The notes beneath the pieces were generated by a model, which did no database searches, had not been told where the DNA came from, and saw only the letters and a list, made by a program, of their open reading frames with translations. The translations under genes were made by a program, and so were the position numbers. A stretch of DNA of 64,000 nucleotides from Adiantum capillus-veneris (lineage: Eukaryota > Streptophyta > Polypodiopsida > Polypodiales > Pteridaceae): the NCBI GenBank assembly GCA_014529385.2, contig CM043960.1, forward strand, positions 39,923,281 through 39,987,280. Direction: 5' to 3'. Below, piece by piece: positions 54,111-64,000 of this stretch (position 1 is its first letter; each line of letters begins with the position of its first letter).

Positions 54111-55046
54111 CTAGTGATCCACATGCAATGGGTAACCTATACCACTCCTGGCACCTCTCGCAATCACTAGCGAACCCAAATGCATCACAAAATCTCGCTC
54201 TTGTAGCAAAATCTGACATCCACAATCTCTAAGCTGACCAATTGAGATCAAACTCACTGTCAAATCTGGTACATAGCGCACATGTCGTAACAAGTAAGAT
54301 GCACCACTCGGTAATGACAGTCTCACATCTCCTACACCTGCTATCGCATGCACCGATCCATCGGTCAAACGTACACTACCAAGCATCCCGCTAGAATAGC
54401 TACAAAACCATTCACGATGCGACGTGACATGAAACATAGCATCTGCGTCTAGCGACCACTGTGAAGGGAGTGCACTATCCACATGTATAGCATCTCCTGC
54501 ATAACTCGAGGTAAAAGTGACATCCCCGTCACTAGTATACTCCGACACTACATCTGCCTCAACTGTCAAAGCAACTGAGTCCATGGCATCACTACATACA
54601 TCTCTGAGACTTCCATGTCTCCTACGATGTCGCATACGACGAAAACAGCGCCGTCTAACGTGTCCAGAATGACCACAATACCAACATGTCACCTGTCGGC
54701 GTACTCGTGAATGTACATGTCTCACACGAGTCCTTGATGACTCAGATCTATCATACATATCATGTAATCTGCGCCAAAGTGCTCTCGAAGTAGTCTCATA
54801 CATAACAAGAGCATATACAGATTCCGCAAGGTGCAAAGAGAGTGTAGATAGTGCCATCTCCTCTAGCTCCTGCCACTGATCGTCAGACATGTTTGAAGGT
54901 CTACCTACATCACCACTCAATGGTCGATGCAACCCTCGCTGTGTCAATGCATCAAGCATACACTCTCTCCATGCCGCAAAGTCTGATCCATCAAACACGC
55001 GCATCTGTGAGAGGTCACAATCTGATCGATCACCTGTTTCTGCCAT
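54111..55046 (-). CDS. Copia C gag-protease frame, internally deleted
   Basis: From ATG 55046 (MAETGDRSDCDLSQMRVFDG), 311 codons. The Gag N-terminal domain (FAAWRECMLDALTQRGL, LWRRLHDMYDRS) parallels that of Copia B but lacks the next roughly 70 residues. An intact CCHC knuckle CWYCGHSGHVRRRC follows, with an Arg-rich tail. A protease-like part then reads WSLDADAMFHVTSHREWF, where active proteases have LDSGASFHVT, so the DSG triad is DAD and catalysis is unlikely. The open frame despite the lost enzymatic parts suggests Gag may be the useful product. Confidence 0.75.
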   Translation of the reverse strand: MAETGDRSDCDLSQMRVFDGSDFAAWRECMLDALTQRGLHRPLSGDVGRPSNMSDDQWQELEEMALSTLSLHLAESVYALVMYETTSRALWRRLHDMYDRSESSRTRVRHVHSRVRRQVTCWYCGHSGHVRRRCFRRMRHRRRHGSLRDVCSDAMDSVALTVEADVVSEYTSDGDVTFTSSYAGDAIHVDSALPSQWSLDADAMFHVTSHREWFCSYSSGMLGSVRLTDGSVHAIAGVGDVRLSLPSGASYLLRHVRYVPDLTVSLISIGQLRDCGCQILLQERDFVMHLGSLVIARGARSGIGYPLHVDH

Positions 55047-56690
55047 GAGCACAAGTAGCAAGCTAGATAGCAAAACCACCTCACCAACAACACCTGGAAA
55101 CTGTCTACAAATATGGCCAGAAACACAATGTAAAACCTGTGAGACACACTCCAAAATAGAGCTCCCGCAATGTCAATACAAGCCTCACCTGCTCTAGTAT
55201 CACACTGCAATCTGTGAGCTAATCACCAAGCCCACACTGTGCGGTATCGATGCATACACACGCACAAATCTCTCACCTGCAGAGAACACCGCACGCAAAT
55301 GCTGAGTGCAACCCGCAATCTCTACCTAGATCGCATAAATGATACGCATAAAACTCCTGGGAAAATTTCGCCAGAGTTTCGACGTACAATGGCTATCAAC
55401 ACAAAATAACCATTGTCCTGCAAGCTCAATACAATGAGCAATCAATGCGCATCAAACTACACTCAATATACATGCATAAGCTCTGCAAAACTATGGCAAA
55501 CAATGCTCGAGATCACAAGACTCTCCCACCTGAGAGCAAACCACTGTCTCAAGCAAAGAAAGATACACAACTCCTCACTCTTGCGAGAGTGGATACAAAA
55601 ACACAAAACTGTGTACAAACTAACAAAACCTGTCAAAGTGAGAGTAAACACTCGATCACAAACTATGGCGAGAATCTGGGAAAAATCCGATAGAATTTCC
55701 CCTCAAAACTGAGCAAAAAAACTCAAGTACAATCTCTACCATAAACCATAACACTACTCAATGCCAATGAGTAGAAATGCCAAAATGGATCCACATTTTC
55801 ACATACAATGGCAATCCACACTCAACGTACATCAACGGAGTGACTGTGCATAAGCAAACGCCAAAAGATTTGCAATCCGGAAACTTGATCAATGCGAAAA
55901 CAATGCTCTCAAGAGAGCTTACCGGCACTTGAAAGTGCTCGCCAAAATGCATATATAATGGGCATCAACCATGTGCCATAACCATATGCAAACCATCCGC
56001 AAAGACCATGAATCCAAGCACAAAATCACTGCCAAAGTATTTTGTGAAAACCAGTGAAAGAAGCTCCACCTGTGTGCTCCAAAAACCTGCGTCTCTCAAG
56101 AGACTGCTTCGGTGGTGTGTAAATGCCTCCGTACTTCGTTGCCCAAGTCTACCAAAAAACCCTCAAACCACAAGCTTAACACAAGCTGCAATTGCATCTT
56201 CAGCTCAGAATTTATGCACTCAACTTCAAGCATCTCCCGTGCTTCCAAAAGTGCATCAAACTCGCACACAATGCGACAACAGAAAATCTGGAATTTCTGT
56301 ATACAGTCAGTCTGAGCTGAATATTAGAAAAACGGTGAGGAATTTGCAAAAAGTTTCTTCTGCAAAGTTGTAGACCACGTAGAAATGGATGGGCCCCACA
56401 AACAAAATTCTTAGATTTGCATTCTACAAGGAGAAAAACGAATCTGAAAACAGTGCTGCTGCGCACATAGTTTTAGGGCAGCACCTTCACTTACACACAA
56501 TCTTCCACACTCCTTTCTGAGCTTCCACAAGAGCATACATCACTCTCAACTGAGCTCACAAGCTCCCATTGCATTCTCACAAAGCTTCCAAGCTTTCTTA
56601 ATCTCTCTACCGTCCAGAGCGAGCGAGCTATCGCTTCGAAGCTCTCAAAGCCGTCGTGCTCTCCGCGGTCACCATAGCTCTGATACAAAT

Positions 56691-56883
56691 TGAAGGGGAT
56701 CGGGGAGCACCACAGACGGAGAGTGAGTGAGAGAGAGAAGGAGACACACACACGATGTGGGTGGGGAGACTGTGAAGTGGCAGCTCCCCCTATACAGTAT
56801 ACTCACTATAAGTATAGGGTAACAGTGGGCGGGCGCCCATGACCTGGGTGACCGGTCAAGGCACATAGGCCTTAACCCCAACA
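56691..56883 (-). repeat. Copia C 5' LTR
   Basis: Same length as its partner. Differences are A/T in the GAGA tract and two changes near GACCT(T/G)GG(C/T)GACC. Confidence 0.95.
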
Positions 56884-57556
56884 TCTATGCTCTATGGCCC
56901 CAAGGCCACACGGTGCCCTCATTGTTTTGGAAAAACCCTCATTGTTGTAGCACCCTATGCACCCATGTATAAAGCACTATTTGATCTCTATATGCTAGTA
57001 AGAAGCAATTTATGCTCTATATTGGCACCCTATGGCCTTCAGGCCATAGGTTCCCCTATATGCTAGTAAGAACCTTTCTATGCTCTACACATCCTATGAC
57101 CCTAAGGCCACAAGGTGCCCTGCATGTTTTAAAGAAACCCTTCATGAGGGTTTTTTGGAAACCTATGGACCCAGGTCCATAGGGTGCTCTCTATGCCATT
57201 GAGGAAACCTTGTGGACTGAAGGCCATAGGGTCCACTCTATGCTAGTAAGAACCTCTATTTTCTCTATATTGATACCCTGTGGCCTGAAGGCCATAGGGT
57301 TCCCTTTATGCTAGTAAAAATCTCTCTATGCTCTTGCTCTATGCTTTATATTGACATCCTATGGCCCCAAGGCCACAAGGTGCCCTCATTGTTTTGGCAC
57401 CTTATGGACCCAGGTATAAAGCACTATTTGGTCTCTCTATGCTAGTAAGAACCGATCTATGCTCTATATTGGCACCCTATGGCTTGAAGGTCATAGGGTC
57501 CTCTGTATGCTAGTAAGAACCTCTCTATGCTCAACACATCCTATGACCCAAGGGCA
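56884..57556. repeat. Satellite array, right block
   Basis: Continues directly from the TCTAT target site: CTATGCTCTATGGCCCCAAGGCC, later AAGAACCGATCTATGCTC near 57449. It is cut by the Gypsy C LTR at 57557. Confidence 0.9.
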
Positions 57557-57849
57557 TGTTAACCCTCACGGCACACGGACACCCATCACCTACGATGGAC
57601 GCGTATTATGTATTCGATAGAGTCAGGTACCGGGCTTGTCGGTCCAATAGGGAAAGGTAGAGTGATCGTCGATGAGAGGCGCACTTTAACTTGGACATTC
57701 AAGGGATTAGTTGGTTAAGCATGGGCGCCCAAGTGTGAATGGGGTGAGCTCCTATAAAAGCCAACTAAACCTAATTTTTACTCATTCTCTCATTTGTGCA
57801 ATTGAAGAGTGCTCTTGCTCCATCTCCATCTTCTTCTTCTTCACCTCCT

Positions 57850-57882
<33 letters not shown>

Positions 57883-58132
57883 GAGAGTGTGTGTGCGATC
57901 GAGCATTACGAAGGCACGACGGCGGCGAAGCGGTTGAGCGCGGCACGACTGCAGCTTCTTCTTCATTGCGGCGAGGAATCCACCACGAAGGCGAGCGTAG
58001 AGCGGTGAGTGACACACCCTTTGTTTTCTTGAGCTTGCTAGTTTAGGCTTGTTGTGTGCTTGGAGCCGTTTGTGGCTCGCATACGGTGTATTGGCAAGTC
58101 CCTTGCTTCGACAGTGCGGCAAGGAGCGCACA
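57557..58132 (+). repeat. Gypsy C 5' LTR
   Basis: Starts TGTTAACCCTCACGG and ends GGAGCGCACA four bases before the PBS, about 576 bp. It contains a TATA box at 57752-57760 and short GT and GA tracts at about 57851-57885. Confidence 0.8.
57752..57760 (+). promoter_or_regulatory. TATA box of the Gypsy C LTR
   Basis: CTATAAAAG, a strong plant TATA match, about 380 bp before the LTR end. Confidence 0.7.
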
Positions 58133-58136
58133 TTTT

Positions 58137-58154
58137 TGGCGCCGCTGCCGGGGA
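58137..58154 (+). other. Primer binding site of Gypsy C
   Basis: TGGCGCCGCTGCCGGGGA, the common tRNA-Asp-type PBS of plant Gypsy elements with one difference from the usual GTTGCC form. Confidence 0.85.
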
Positions 58155-59062
58155 TATGCCCTACACTAAGCTCGGTTAGCACTTTACGCTTCCTTGTGGT
58201 GCAATTTCTATCATAGGAAAGGCAGGGAAGGAGTGTGTGGAAGATTTCTGTTTTTTGCGTTTTCTGCAATTGCTGTCAAGTTTCAATTTCTGCTATTGTC
58301 TGCGTTTTTTCAATTTCTGCAATTTTCTGCATTTCTGTCAATTTGCTGCAATTTCTGCGTTTTTTCTGCATTTTCTGCAATTTCGGAAATTTCTACGTTT
58401 TTCTGTATTTTTTTCAATTTCTGTATTTTCTGCATCAACAAAAAAAAAAAATAAAAAAAAAATTTTTGAAAAAAAAAAGTTTTTTGAGAAAAAAAAAATA
58501 ATTTTGGAAAAAAAAAAAAAATTTAAAAGGAAAAAAATTCGGAAATTAAAAACGCAAGTGAGCGGGCGGAAAATTTTTTCGAAAATAAAAAACGTGACTC
58601 TTAAAACGGACGGGTTGGTTTGTATAAAAGATAGATCGGGATCATTAGCCCAAGCCCAAGCCCAAGCCCAAGCCCAGGCCTCAGTCCTCAGTCTTATGAT
58701 ATATACCAGACTCACTCTTATATATATACCCTACTCCCTCAAGAGAGAATGAGAGCATGTGGGACAAGTCCTCCACTCTCCTCCTTTCTCTTCCCACTTG
58801 CACCCTTAGACTTTCTAGTTTGGACCTAGTTCCCTACTGGAAATTGACAGTTTTAGGGATTCCGAGGGCATAGAGTGACCAAACGGAGGGCTGTAAAGCA
58901 CGGCACGACCCTCTGACCGATACGCTCGTTTCGAGCTATCACACGGCCCATTCCACGACACGCTCTAAAAAATCTAGCAAAAAAACAAACAAAAAACACG
59001 CTAAAAACTAGTCACAAGGCCTCCTAGAGCAGCTTTTTGACACCTTAGGGTATCAAAAGCAC
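58155..59062 (+). other. Gypsy C leader with low-complexity tracts
   Basis: Holds TTTCTGCAA-type repeats (58236-58435), an A-rich stretch (58440-58540) and a CCCAAG hexamer run (58648-58680). Frames across it are compositional artefacts. It is the untranslated leader between PBS and gag. Confidence 0.7.
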
Positions 59063-62000
59063 ATGCACTTATGCTCTGGGCGGGTACTAGAACACGAGCA
59101 TATTGAGGGTGCCTCTGTTCATACGGACACCCATTACCCATCCACGATAAGCTCTAGACCCTCAGCGGGGACACAAGGTAGCACCACCCAAGACCCTAAA
59201 ATAGCCGCTAGTGATTCCTCCTCCGACTCAGAAATCATGGAAGCATACCCTACCCAAAACACTGAGAGAGAAGGCCATGCACCTCCCGAAGCTCCACAGC
59301 CTAGTACTAGTATTTTTAGCCGTTTCATGGAAACATTAGGTAGAGCTACTCGCTCGGAACCTGATGCAGATGAAGCACGCGAAGGGGGTGGGGAAGTGGA
59401 ATCTCCTTTCACATCGCACGTGGACCCCACACCCCCAAAGAGTGTCCATGTGGATATCCTACCAACTTCTTACCAAGAAGGCCCTGTTGAGCTGCCTCCT
59501 TCAGAAGTTCCCTCTAGAGTACCGTTGGTGACAAGTAAAACCACGGGGAGCAACATTGCTTCTACCTCACAAGAAACCGTTAACACGTCGACTCTAGAAG
59601 GATTGTTCATTAATGATCATTGGACATACGACCTCCACACTGAGGTGTTGACGGATCTACACTCTGGCCACGCCTACCATGTAGGATGGATAGAGATTGT
59701 ACAATCCACCTTTAGTGCCACGAGCATCGAAGATCAACAGAAAATGATCTGTAAGGTTATCCATGGCATTATTCAATCAGAAAGGCAAAACCGAGGGGTA
59801 AATATACTCTCAACTGGCCCCATGAGATTTCGGGATACGAGCAAGGCTCAACAGCCTACTCTATCACAAATGGAGACTCCTCTAATGAGCCCCATGGACC
59901 CATCTTACGTCATTTCACCTGGGGTCTCTATGCAATCTGAGCCTCCGAGCGAAAACTTTAGCTTCCCTAACTTGGCTCAACCCTCTATCAAGGAAAACAC
60001 AGTGCTCACTCCAGGGATAAGCCTAACAGAGAATGTACCGATGACATCTACGGTTAGCGCAGTGCCACTACCTAGTGTTGTAGTACCTAATATGGGGCCT
60101 CGACCAAATGTGCCTCTAGCCCCTTATGCACACATGGCCCCCACACCTCCAATTGTACCACTTGCTTATGCTCCTCGAGTGCCGCTCCCTAGCTCTTATC
60201 CGAGTGGACCTATGCCCGGTTATGTTCCATATCCTGCATCATCCACACATATGCCAAGACCAGTACCCGTTCCTCTCCCACATATGATTCCAAGAGTACC
60301 TCCACCGGCCCTGCCTCCTCACATAGGTGACTTGGCAACGTTTGCTCAAACCATAGGTCGATCTATCGCGGAAAATATGCGTCATGCATCTGATAGAGAG
60401 CCTAGAAGTAAGGCAGTACAAATTGCCAAACTCACGCAAAAATTCAATGGGGACGAAGATGCTAGGAAACACATTGAAGTGTTTGAACAAGTATGTGATT
60501 CCTTAGGGGAACGCAACGAACTACATAAGTGCAATGCCTTAAGCTTGACATTAAGTGGGAAGGCTGGAGATTGGTATAGGACCCTAAGGGTGGACGAGAA
60601 AACAATCTACCCTACCCTTCGAAGGTTGTTTCTAAAGGAGTACATACGAGAAGGTGTGCTTTGGGGTGTAGCATCTCAGCTACAGAAGGCCGAACGTAAG
60701 GAAGGAGAGTCAGTAAGAGACTTCATTAGTCGTCTAAAGCACTTAAACTCTCGCTGCCCTGTAAATGAGCGCTTCAACAATAACCAACTGCTTGATCGAT
60801 TCATTCGAGGGTTGAGGAATGAAGGAATCTATAATGGACTAGTGATTAGAGGTATCACAACCTGGGAAGATGTCACTGCCAATGCAATCCAACTAGAGGA
60901 CAACTTGATGATAGCAGGCATGAGGGTGTCTACTGACACGAGATCCACTAGCTCACAAGCCATTGAGTATGAACCCATGACTGCAAAGCCCATTGCCAAT
61001 GAGCCAAAGGTATTTGAGACATTCTTGACAGACCTCACCAAGGCAATCCAAGAGTCTCTTAAGGATAATCGACCCCCTCAAAATAGTCACATGTATCCAA
61101 GAAGGGAGCAACAATGGTGTTCCATTTGCTTAGGTCCACATAGCACTAGTGAGTGCCCTACGTTTAGAGTAAAATTTAATGGAACTTGCAACGCATGTGG
61201 TAGGTATGGTCACCAAGCTAAGGATTGTTTAATGATCAAACGTATGATGGCAAATAGACCACCTGTAGCCTGGACGGATGCGCCTCGAGCTCCTGTATTG
61301 ATGCCTGCTCCACCTGTTGAGCAACTACCGCAACACATGGTCCCTAGATCTCAAAATGTTGTACAAGCTACACCGTTACCACCTCCTGTGCTGGGACCGC
61401 AGCCCCCGCATCCAAGAGTCGCCCCTATGAACCAAGTGGGTTGCGAGCCATCAAACGCTTATGCAGATGGTTGTGAGGAGGAAATAGACACTAGTATTGC
61501 CTACGGACTTGATACATTGGAAGAGTGTCCTATATACTACATGGAAGATTGTTGGGGGCAAGTCAAGCCGGTTTATCAAGCTGCTGCTCTCGCATCCAGA
61601 GGTCAAAATATCAACACCCAGGCTAGGAGGCCACCTCTTCAATGCTACGAGTGTGGGGGACCACATCGAGTAGCGGAATGCCCTATTAGGCTACAAAAGA
61701 ATGCTGCACAGATGCAAATGAATCAAGGGAGCACGTCTGCAATGCCAATACTCACATGTAATCGTTGTGGCATAGATCACTTGATTGCCCAATGCCCCTA
61801 TAACCCAAATGCGCCTAAAATAACACCCCTGAATTTGGTCGAAATTGCTAGTGTGACGTCGCCAATACCACCCGTCGCACCTGCTTATGCGATTACACGG
61901 TCCATGCTTCAAGGGCCAGGACATATCCTCGAAGAGAGAGATACCGCGTCAGTTATCCAAGCAAAGAAAAAGAAGACACGAAGGAAGAAGTCGCAGAATA

Positions 62001-62176
62001 CGGAAAATTCAAAGCCAAGTTCCAAAACAAACATAGGAACAGGAGATGACCCCGTGTATATGAATGACCTGAGGATGATTCAGATTCAGTCGAGACAATG
62101 GAGACTAGAACCAATACCACAAAGGGAAAGACCGACAAAGAAAACCGTAACATGGAACCAAATGAAAACCGAATAA
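59063..62176 (+). CDS. Gypsy C Gag polyprotein (1037 aa)
   Basis: An uninterrupted frame. The N-terminal 300 residues are Ser/Thr/Pro-rich and acidic; a proline-rich segment lies at about 300-440. The retrotransposon capsid domain spans about 450-615 (QKFNGDEDARKHIEVFEQV, LSGKAGDWYRTLRVDE, LKHLNSRCPV, DRFIRGLRNEG). Four Cys/His knuckles follow: CSICLGPHSTSEC at 686, CNACGRYGHQAKDC at 709, CYECGGPHRVAEC at 861 and CNRCGIDHLIAQC at 899. Only the second has canonical C-x2-C-x4-H-x4-C spacing; the others have x3 before His. The C-terminus is Lys-rich and overlaps pol by about 100 bases. Gag assembles the cytoplasmic particle and binds RNA; the long size and extra knuckles are unusual compared with most Gypsy Gags. 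Confidence 0.9.
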   Translation: MHLCSGRVLEHEHIEGASVHTDTHYPSTISSRPSAGTQGSTTQDPKIAASDSSSDSEIMEAYPTQNTEREGHAPPEAPQPSTSIFSRFMETLGRATRSEPDADEAREGGGEVESPFTSHVDPTPPKSVHVDILPTSYQEGPVELPPSEVPSRVPLVTSKTTGSNIASTSQETVNTSTLEGLFINDHWTYDLHTEVLTDLHSGHAYHVGWIEIVQSTFSATSIEDQQKMICKVIHGIIQSERQNRGVNILSTGPMRFRDTSKAQQPTLSQMETPLMSPMDPSYVISPGVSMQSEPPSENFSFPNLAQPSIKENTVLTPGISLTENVPMTSTVSAVPLPSVVVPNMGPRPNVPLAPYAHMAPTPPIVPLAYAPRVPLPSSYPSGPMPGYVPYPASSTHMPRPVPVPLPHMIPRVPPPALPPHIGDLATFAQTIGRSIAENMRHASDREPRSKAVQIAKLTQKFNGDEDARKHIEVFEQVCDSLGERNELHKCNALSLTLSGKAGDWYRTLRVDEKTIYPTLRRLFLKEYIREGVLWGVASQLQKAERKEGESVRDFISRLKHLNSRCPVNERFNNNQLLDRFIRGLRNEGIYNGLVIRGITTWEDVTANAIQLEDNLMIAGMRVSTDTRSTSSQAIEYEPMTAKPIANEPKVFETFLTDLTKAIQESLKDNRPPQNSHMYPRREQQWCSICLGPHSTSECPTFRVKFNGTCNACGRYGHQAKDCLMIKRMMANRPPVAWTDAPRAPVLMPAPPVEQLPQHMVPRSQNVVQATPLPPPVLGPQPPHPRVAPMNQVGCEPSNAYADGCEEEIDTSIAYGLDTLEECPIYYMEDCWGQVKPVYQAAALASRGQNINTQARRPPLQCYECGGPHRVAECPIRLQKNAAQMQMNQGSTSAMPILTCNRCGIDHLIAQCPYNPNAPKITPLNLVEIASVTSPIPPVAPAYAITRSMLQGPGHILEERDTASVIQAKKKKTRRKKSQNTENSKPSSKTNIGTGDDPVYMNDLRMIQIQSRQWRLEPIPQRERPTKKTVTWNQMKTE

Positions 62177-64000
62177 GAGAAAATCATAAAGAGCCTCTGA
62201 AAACACCACAAGTGTTTCCAAATCCAATCCAAGACCCCCAAGATAAATCGCAGGGGCAAAAAGGGAAGAATCGTAAAAAGAAGATCGGGATGTACCCAAA
62301 CCCTGTAGACGAGATTAAGCAGGTGAAACATCTAAGAGGTTTAGTGGAGGAGACTCAAAGGAAACTAGAACCAGAACCCATGCAGGTCAAAATTCATGAC
62401 ACAGTGTTTCCCACGCAAGTTCATCCACCCCACATGAACCATAGACTGTTAGCCATATCTAGTATCATCCAAGAAGGGAGTGAGGACAGGACATCAGAAA
62501 GTGAGCATACACCCTTCTTGTTGGAAAGGATGTTTAACGAAGGAATACCTGATCCCATTGAGGAATATGAGATTCCATCCTCACCAGTTCCTAGTCAAGG
62601 ACCTACACCCTGCAAAACGCCAATGAATGTTGCCAAACTAGTGGACTTCATGTCTTCTGAGGTCCGAACCACGATCATAGCAAAGCTGTATGGAGATCCT
62701 GAGTTATTCCTTGCACTTCGAGCATTCCTTAACGGAGAGCTACGAACGGGATTACCGCAGTTTGCGCAACCAAATAGGCCTGACTCGATTATGATTGATG
62801 AGGAAAATCATGTGCAATCACTTGACTTAGATGGACACGAGGCTGTGATCGAGGTACCCATTAACGAATTAGGCCAGTATTTTGAAGGCGACGAGTCTAA
62901 TGCGACCCTACCCATCACTACCAAGGGATTAACTATAAAGGGAATTCTTGATGGTGGTGCGGGAGTTAGCATCGTTACAAAAGATTGTTGGGAATCCATG
63001 GGAAAACCCCGCCTCAGTGTTACTAACATTGTGGTAAAGATGGCAAATGGTACCATAGCCAAACCTATGGGGATGCTCAAGGATCTTAAGATCAAAGTTC
63101 TAGGACACAAGGTACGACATACGTTCATTGTAATGGATTTCTCTAAACACCTTATGTCATATGAAATGATTTTAGGACGACCATTCATGAGGGAAGCACA
63201 AATGGTCCACGATTGGTCTAAAAATCATGTCTATTTGCAATTCCAAGACTCTGTCCTTAGAGTGGATTTGGTGACTGGTAAGGTACACCCCTTAGGGAGT
63301 AAAACCATTATTGATCATCGCTCTGACACCACAGTTCACTCGGCCCCACTACAATATTGTTACACTTGTAAGAAGGATACAGACATTGGCCAAGATTCTC
63401 CTTATATGGATGTGTTACCGGGTATGACGGAATCAGACAATGTGGATTGGGTCCACCTAGCATCAACCATAGACACTTGGGGAAATAGGGGGACGACCTG
63501 GGTAACACCTGAGGGGGATGAAATGCCTATACCCTTAAATATGCTACAAGCAATGCGTATCGCTTCCGACAAGACTCATCCTAAGGTAACAAAGAAAACA
63601 TACAAGTGGGTCCCTAAAGCTTCTTTAGTGACCATAGCTAGTGCTAAAAAACAGAAGCCTTGTAAGAAACGTACCACTCGCTCCAAGAAAAGTAAGAAAA
63701 TGTTGCGTTGGATTCCTAAACGACTATTGGAAGCCCAAGGATACTATGAAGGAAATGATCAAATCTGGGTGCCCAAACGTAAAGTGTACTCTTACCTATC
63801 ACCTGGCCCATGTAAACCCAATCCTGTGGCTCCAAAACAAATTGAAAATCGCGGAAAGGAAAAAATCATGGAATGTTACACACCCGTTCTAGAGCTAGTT
63901 TGGGTACCAAAGAAAGAACGATTTGTCCCACCTAGCTCAGGAACAGGGAGATCAAATGAAGCTTCTTGCTCTTCATGTAGTTCCTATACGCAAATAGAAG
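62068..64000 (+). CDS. Gypsy C pol, protease part (partial)
   Basis: An open frame from 62068 (first ATG 62098) to the window end without a stop, in the -1 frame relative to gag and overlapping it. The retropepsin-like site ILDGGAGVSIV lies near 62944-62976, followed by the MILGRPFM loop. A long linker follows with a Lys/Arg-rich part (KKQKPCKKRTTRSKKSKK) and WIPKRLLEAQGYY. RT lies beyond the window. Expression probably needs frameshifting or internal initiation; no obvious slippery heptamer is seen in the overlap. Confidence 0.85.

Larger units (their letters stand above)
53113..56883 (-). mobile_element. Copia C, complete non-autonomous element with gag
   Basis: LTRs at 53113-53305 and 56691-56883 are each 193 bp and differ at three positions by hand count. 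The target duplication TCTAT (53108-53112 and 56884-56888) is perfect. PBS ATTTGTATCAGAGC is at 56690-56677, and PPT AAGTGGGAGGT precedes the 3' LTR. The 3.8-kb length is too short for a full Copia: integrase and most of RT are missing, while a gag-protease frame and an RT tail remain. It inserted in the satellite recently relative to other layers. Confidence 0.92.
57557..64000 (+). mobile_element. Gypsy C, 5' part (runs off the window)
   Basis: LTR, PBS, leader, gag and the protease end of pol are intact and open to the last base. The PBS is of the TGGCGCCG(C/T)TGCCGGGGA type often seen in plant Ty3/Gypsy (tRNA-Asp type). No lesion is seen in more than 4.8 kb of coding sequence. RT, integrase and the 3' LTR must lie beyond 64000. 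Confidence 0.9.

Noticed and set aside
45800-57556. Satellite with regularly spaced palindromes as a CRISPR-like array
   Set aside because: Repeats are contiguous, degenerate and lack unique spacers; the context is eukaryotic.
58235-58752. Overlapping Phe/Lys-rich frames in the Gypsy C leader
   Set aside because: Caused by TTTCTGCAA and poly-A low complexity; they lie between PBS and gag.
1-64000. tRNA, rRNA or other structured RNA genes
   Set aside because: No cloverleaf with A/B boxes or conserved rRNA segment was recognised; the tRNA-like matches are retroelement primer binding sites.

Overview
This window is repeat-rich nuclear DNA from a land plant, possibly a non-seed plant such as a fern; the sequence alone does not fix the species. 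The plant-type signs are short introns with GT..AG ends (about 60-120 bp), Copia and Tat-like Gypsy retrotransposons, short inverted-repeat (MITE-like) insertions, and many microsatellites. I see no bacterial operons, rRNA, tRNA or CRISPR array. Only one locus looks like an ordinary host gene.

Layout. 1-5.3 kb: AT-rich DNA with one weak coding relic. 5.3-6.8 kb: a small secreted cysteine-rich protein gene (minus strand) and a decayed tandem paralogue behind it. 6.8-9.7 kb: minisatellite, (CA)n, an LTR edge with a tRNA-iMet-type primer binding site, and low-complexity DNA. 9.8-17.5 kb: an unusual four-gene module. On the plus strand are a multi-exon DDE-transposase-like gene and a protein that joins a histone H3 N-terminal tail to an H3 histone fold. 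On the minus strand are an unknown acidic protein and a protein ending in a ubiquitin-like domain. The two pairs converge on an 81-bp-arm near-perfect palindrome. Each gene carries premature stops or frame breaks, so this copy is decayed, but the modules are still readable. It is the best candidate here for an undescribed system, such as a large DNA transposon with captured chromatin and ubiquitin-like genes.

18.1-38.5 kb: a nest of elements. Copia A (plus) was split by Gypsy A (minus, Tat-like, giant LTRs, dual RNase H). Gypsy A was then hit by a 452-bp foldback MITE in one LTR and a 667-bp inverted-repeat element in its reverse transcriptase, and it now also holds Copia B. 38.5-40.2 kb: a piece of a second Gypsy of the same family (Gypsy B). 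40-45.8 kb: no gene, but a compact PPT-LTR-PBS junction.

45.8-57.6 kb: a satellite array of palindromic GGCC-rich subunits, broken by three insertions. These are a 4.2-kb LTR-like block with 152-bp internal repeats, a complete non-autonomous Copia (Copia C, 193-bp LTRs, TCTAT target duplication), and the 5' end of a well-preserved Gypsy (Gypsy C). Gypsy C runs off the window with intact gag and pol frames and is probably the youngest large element here. In-frame stops across the older elements are mostly TAA, TAG or TGA one C-to-T (or G-to-A) change from Gln, Arg or Trp codons, as expected from decay of methylated, silenced DNA.
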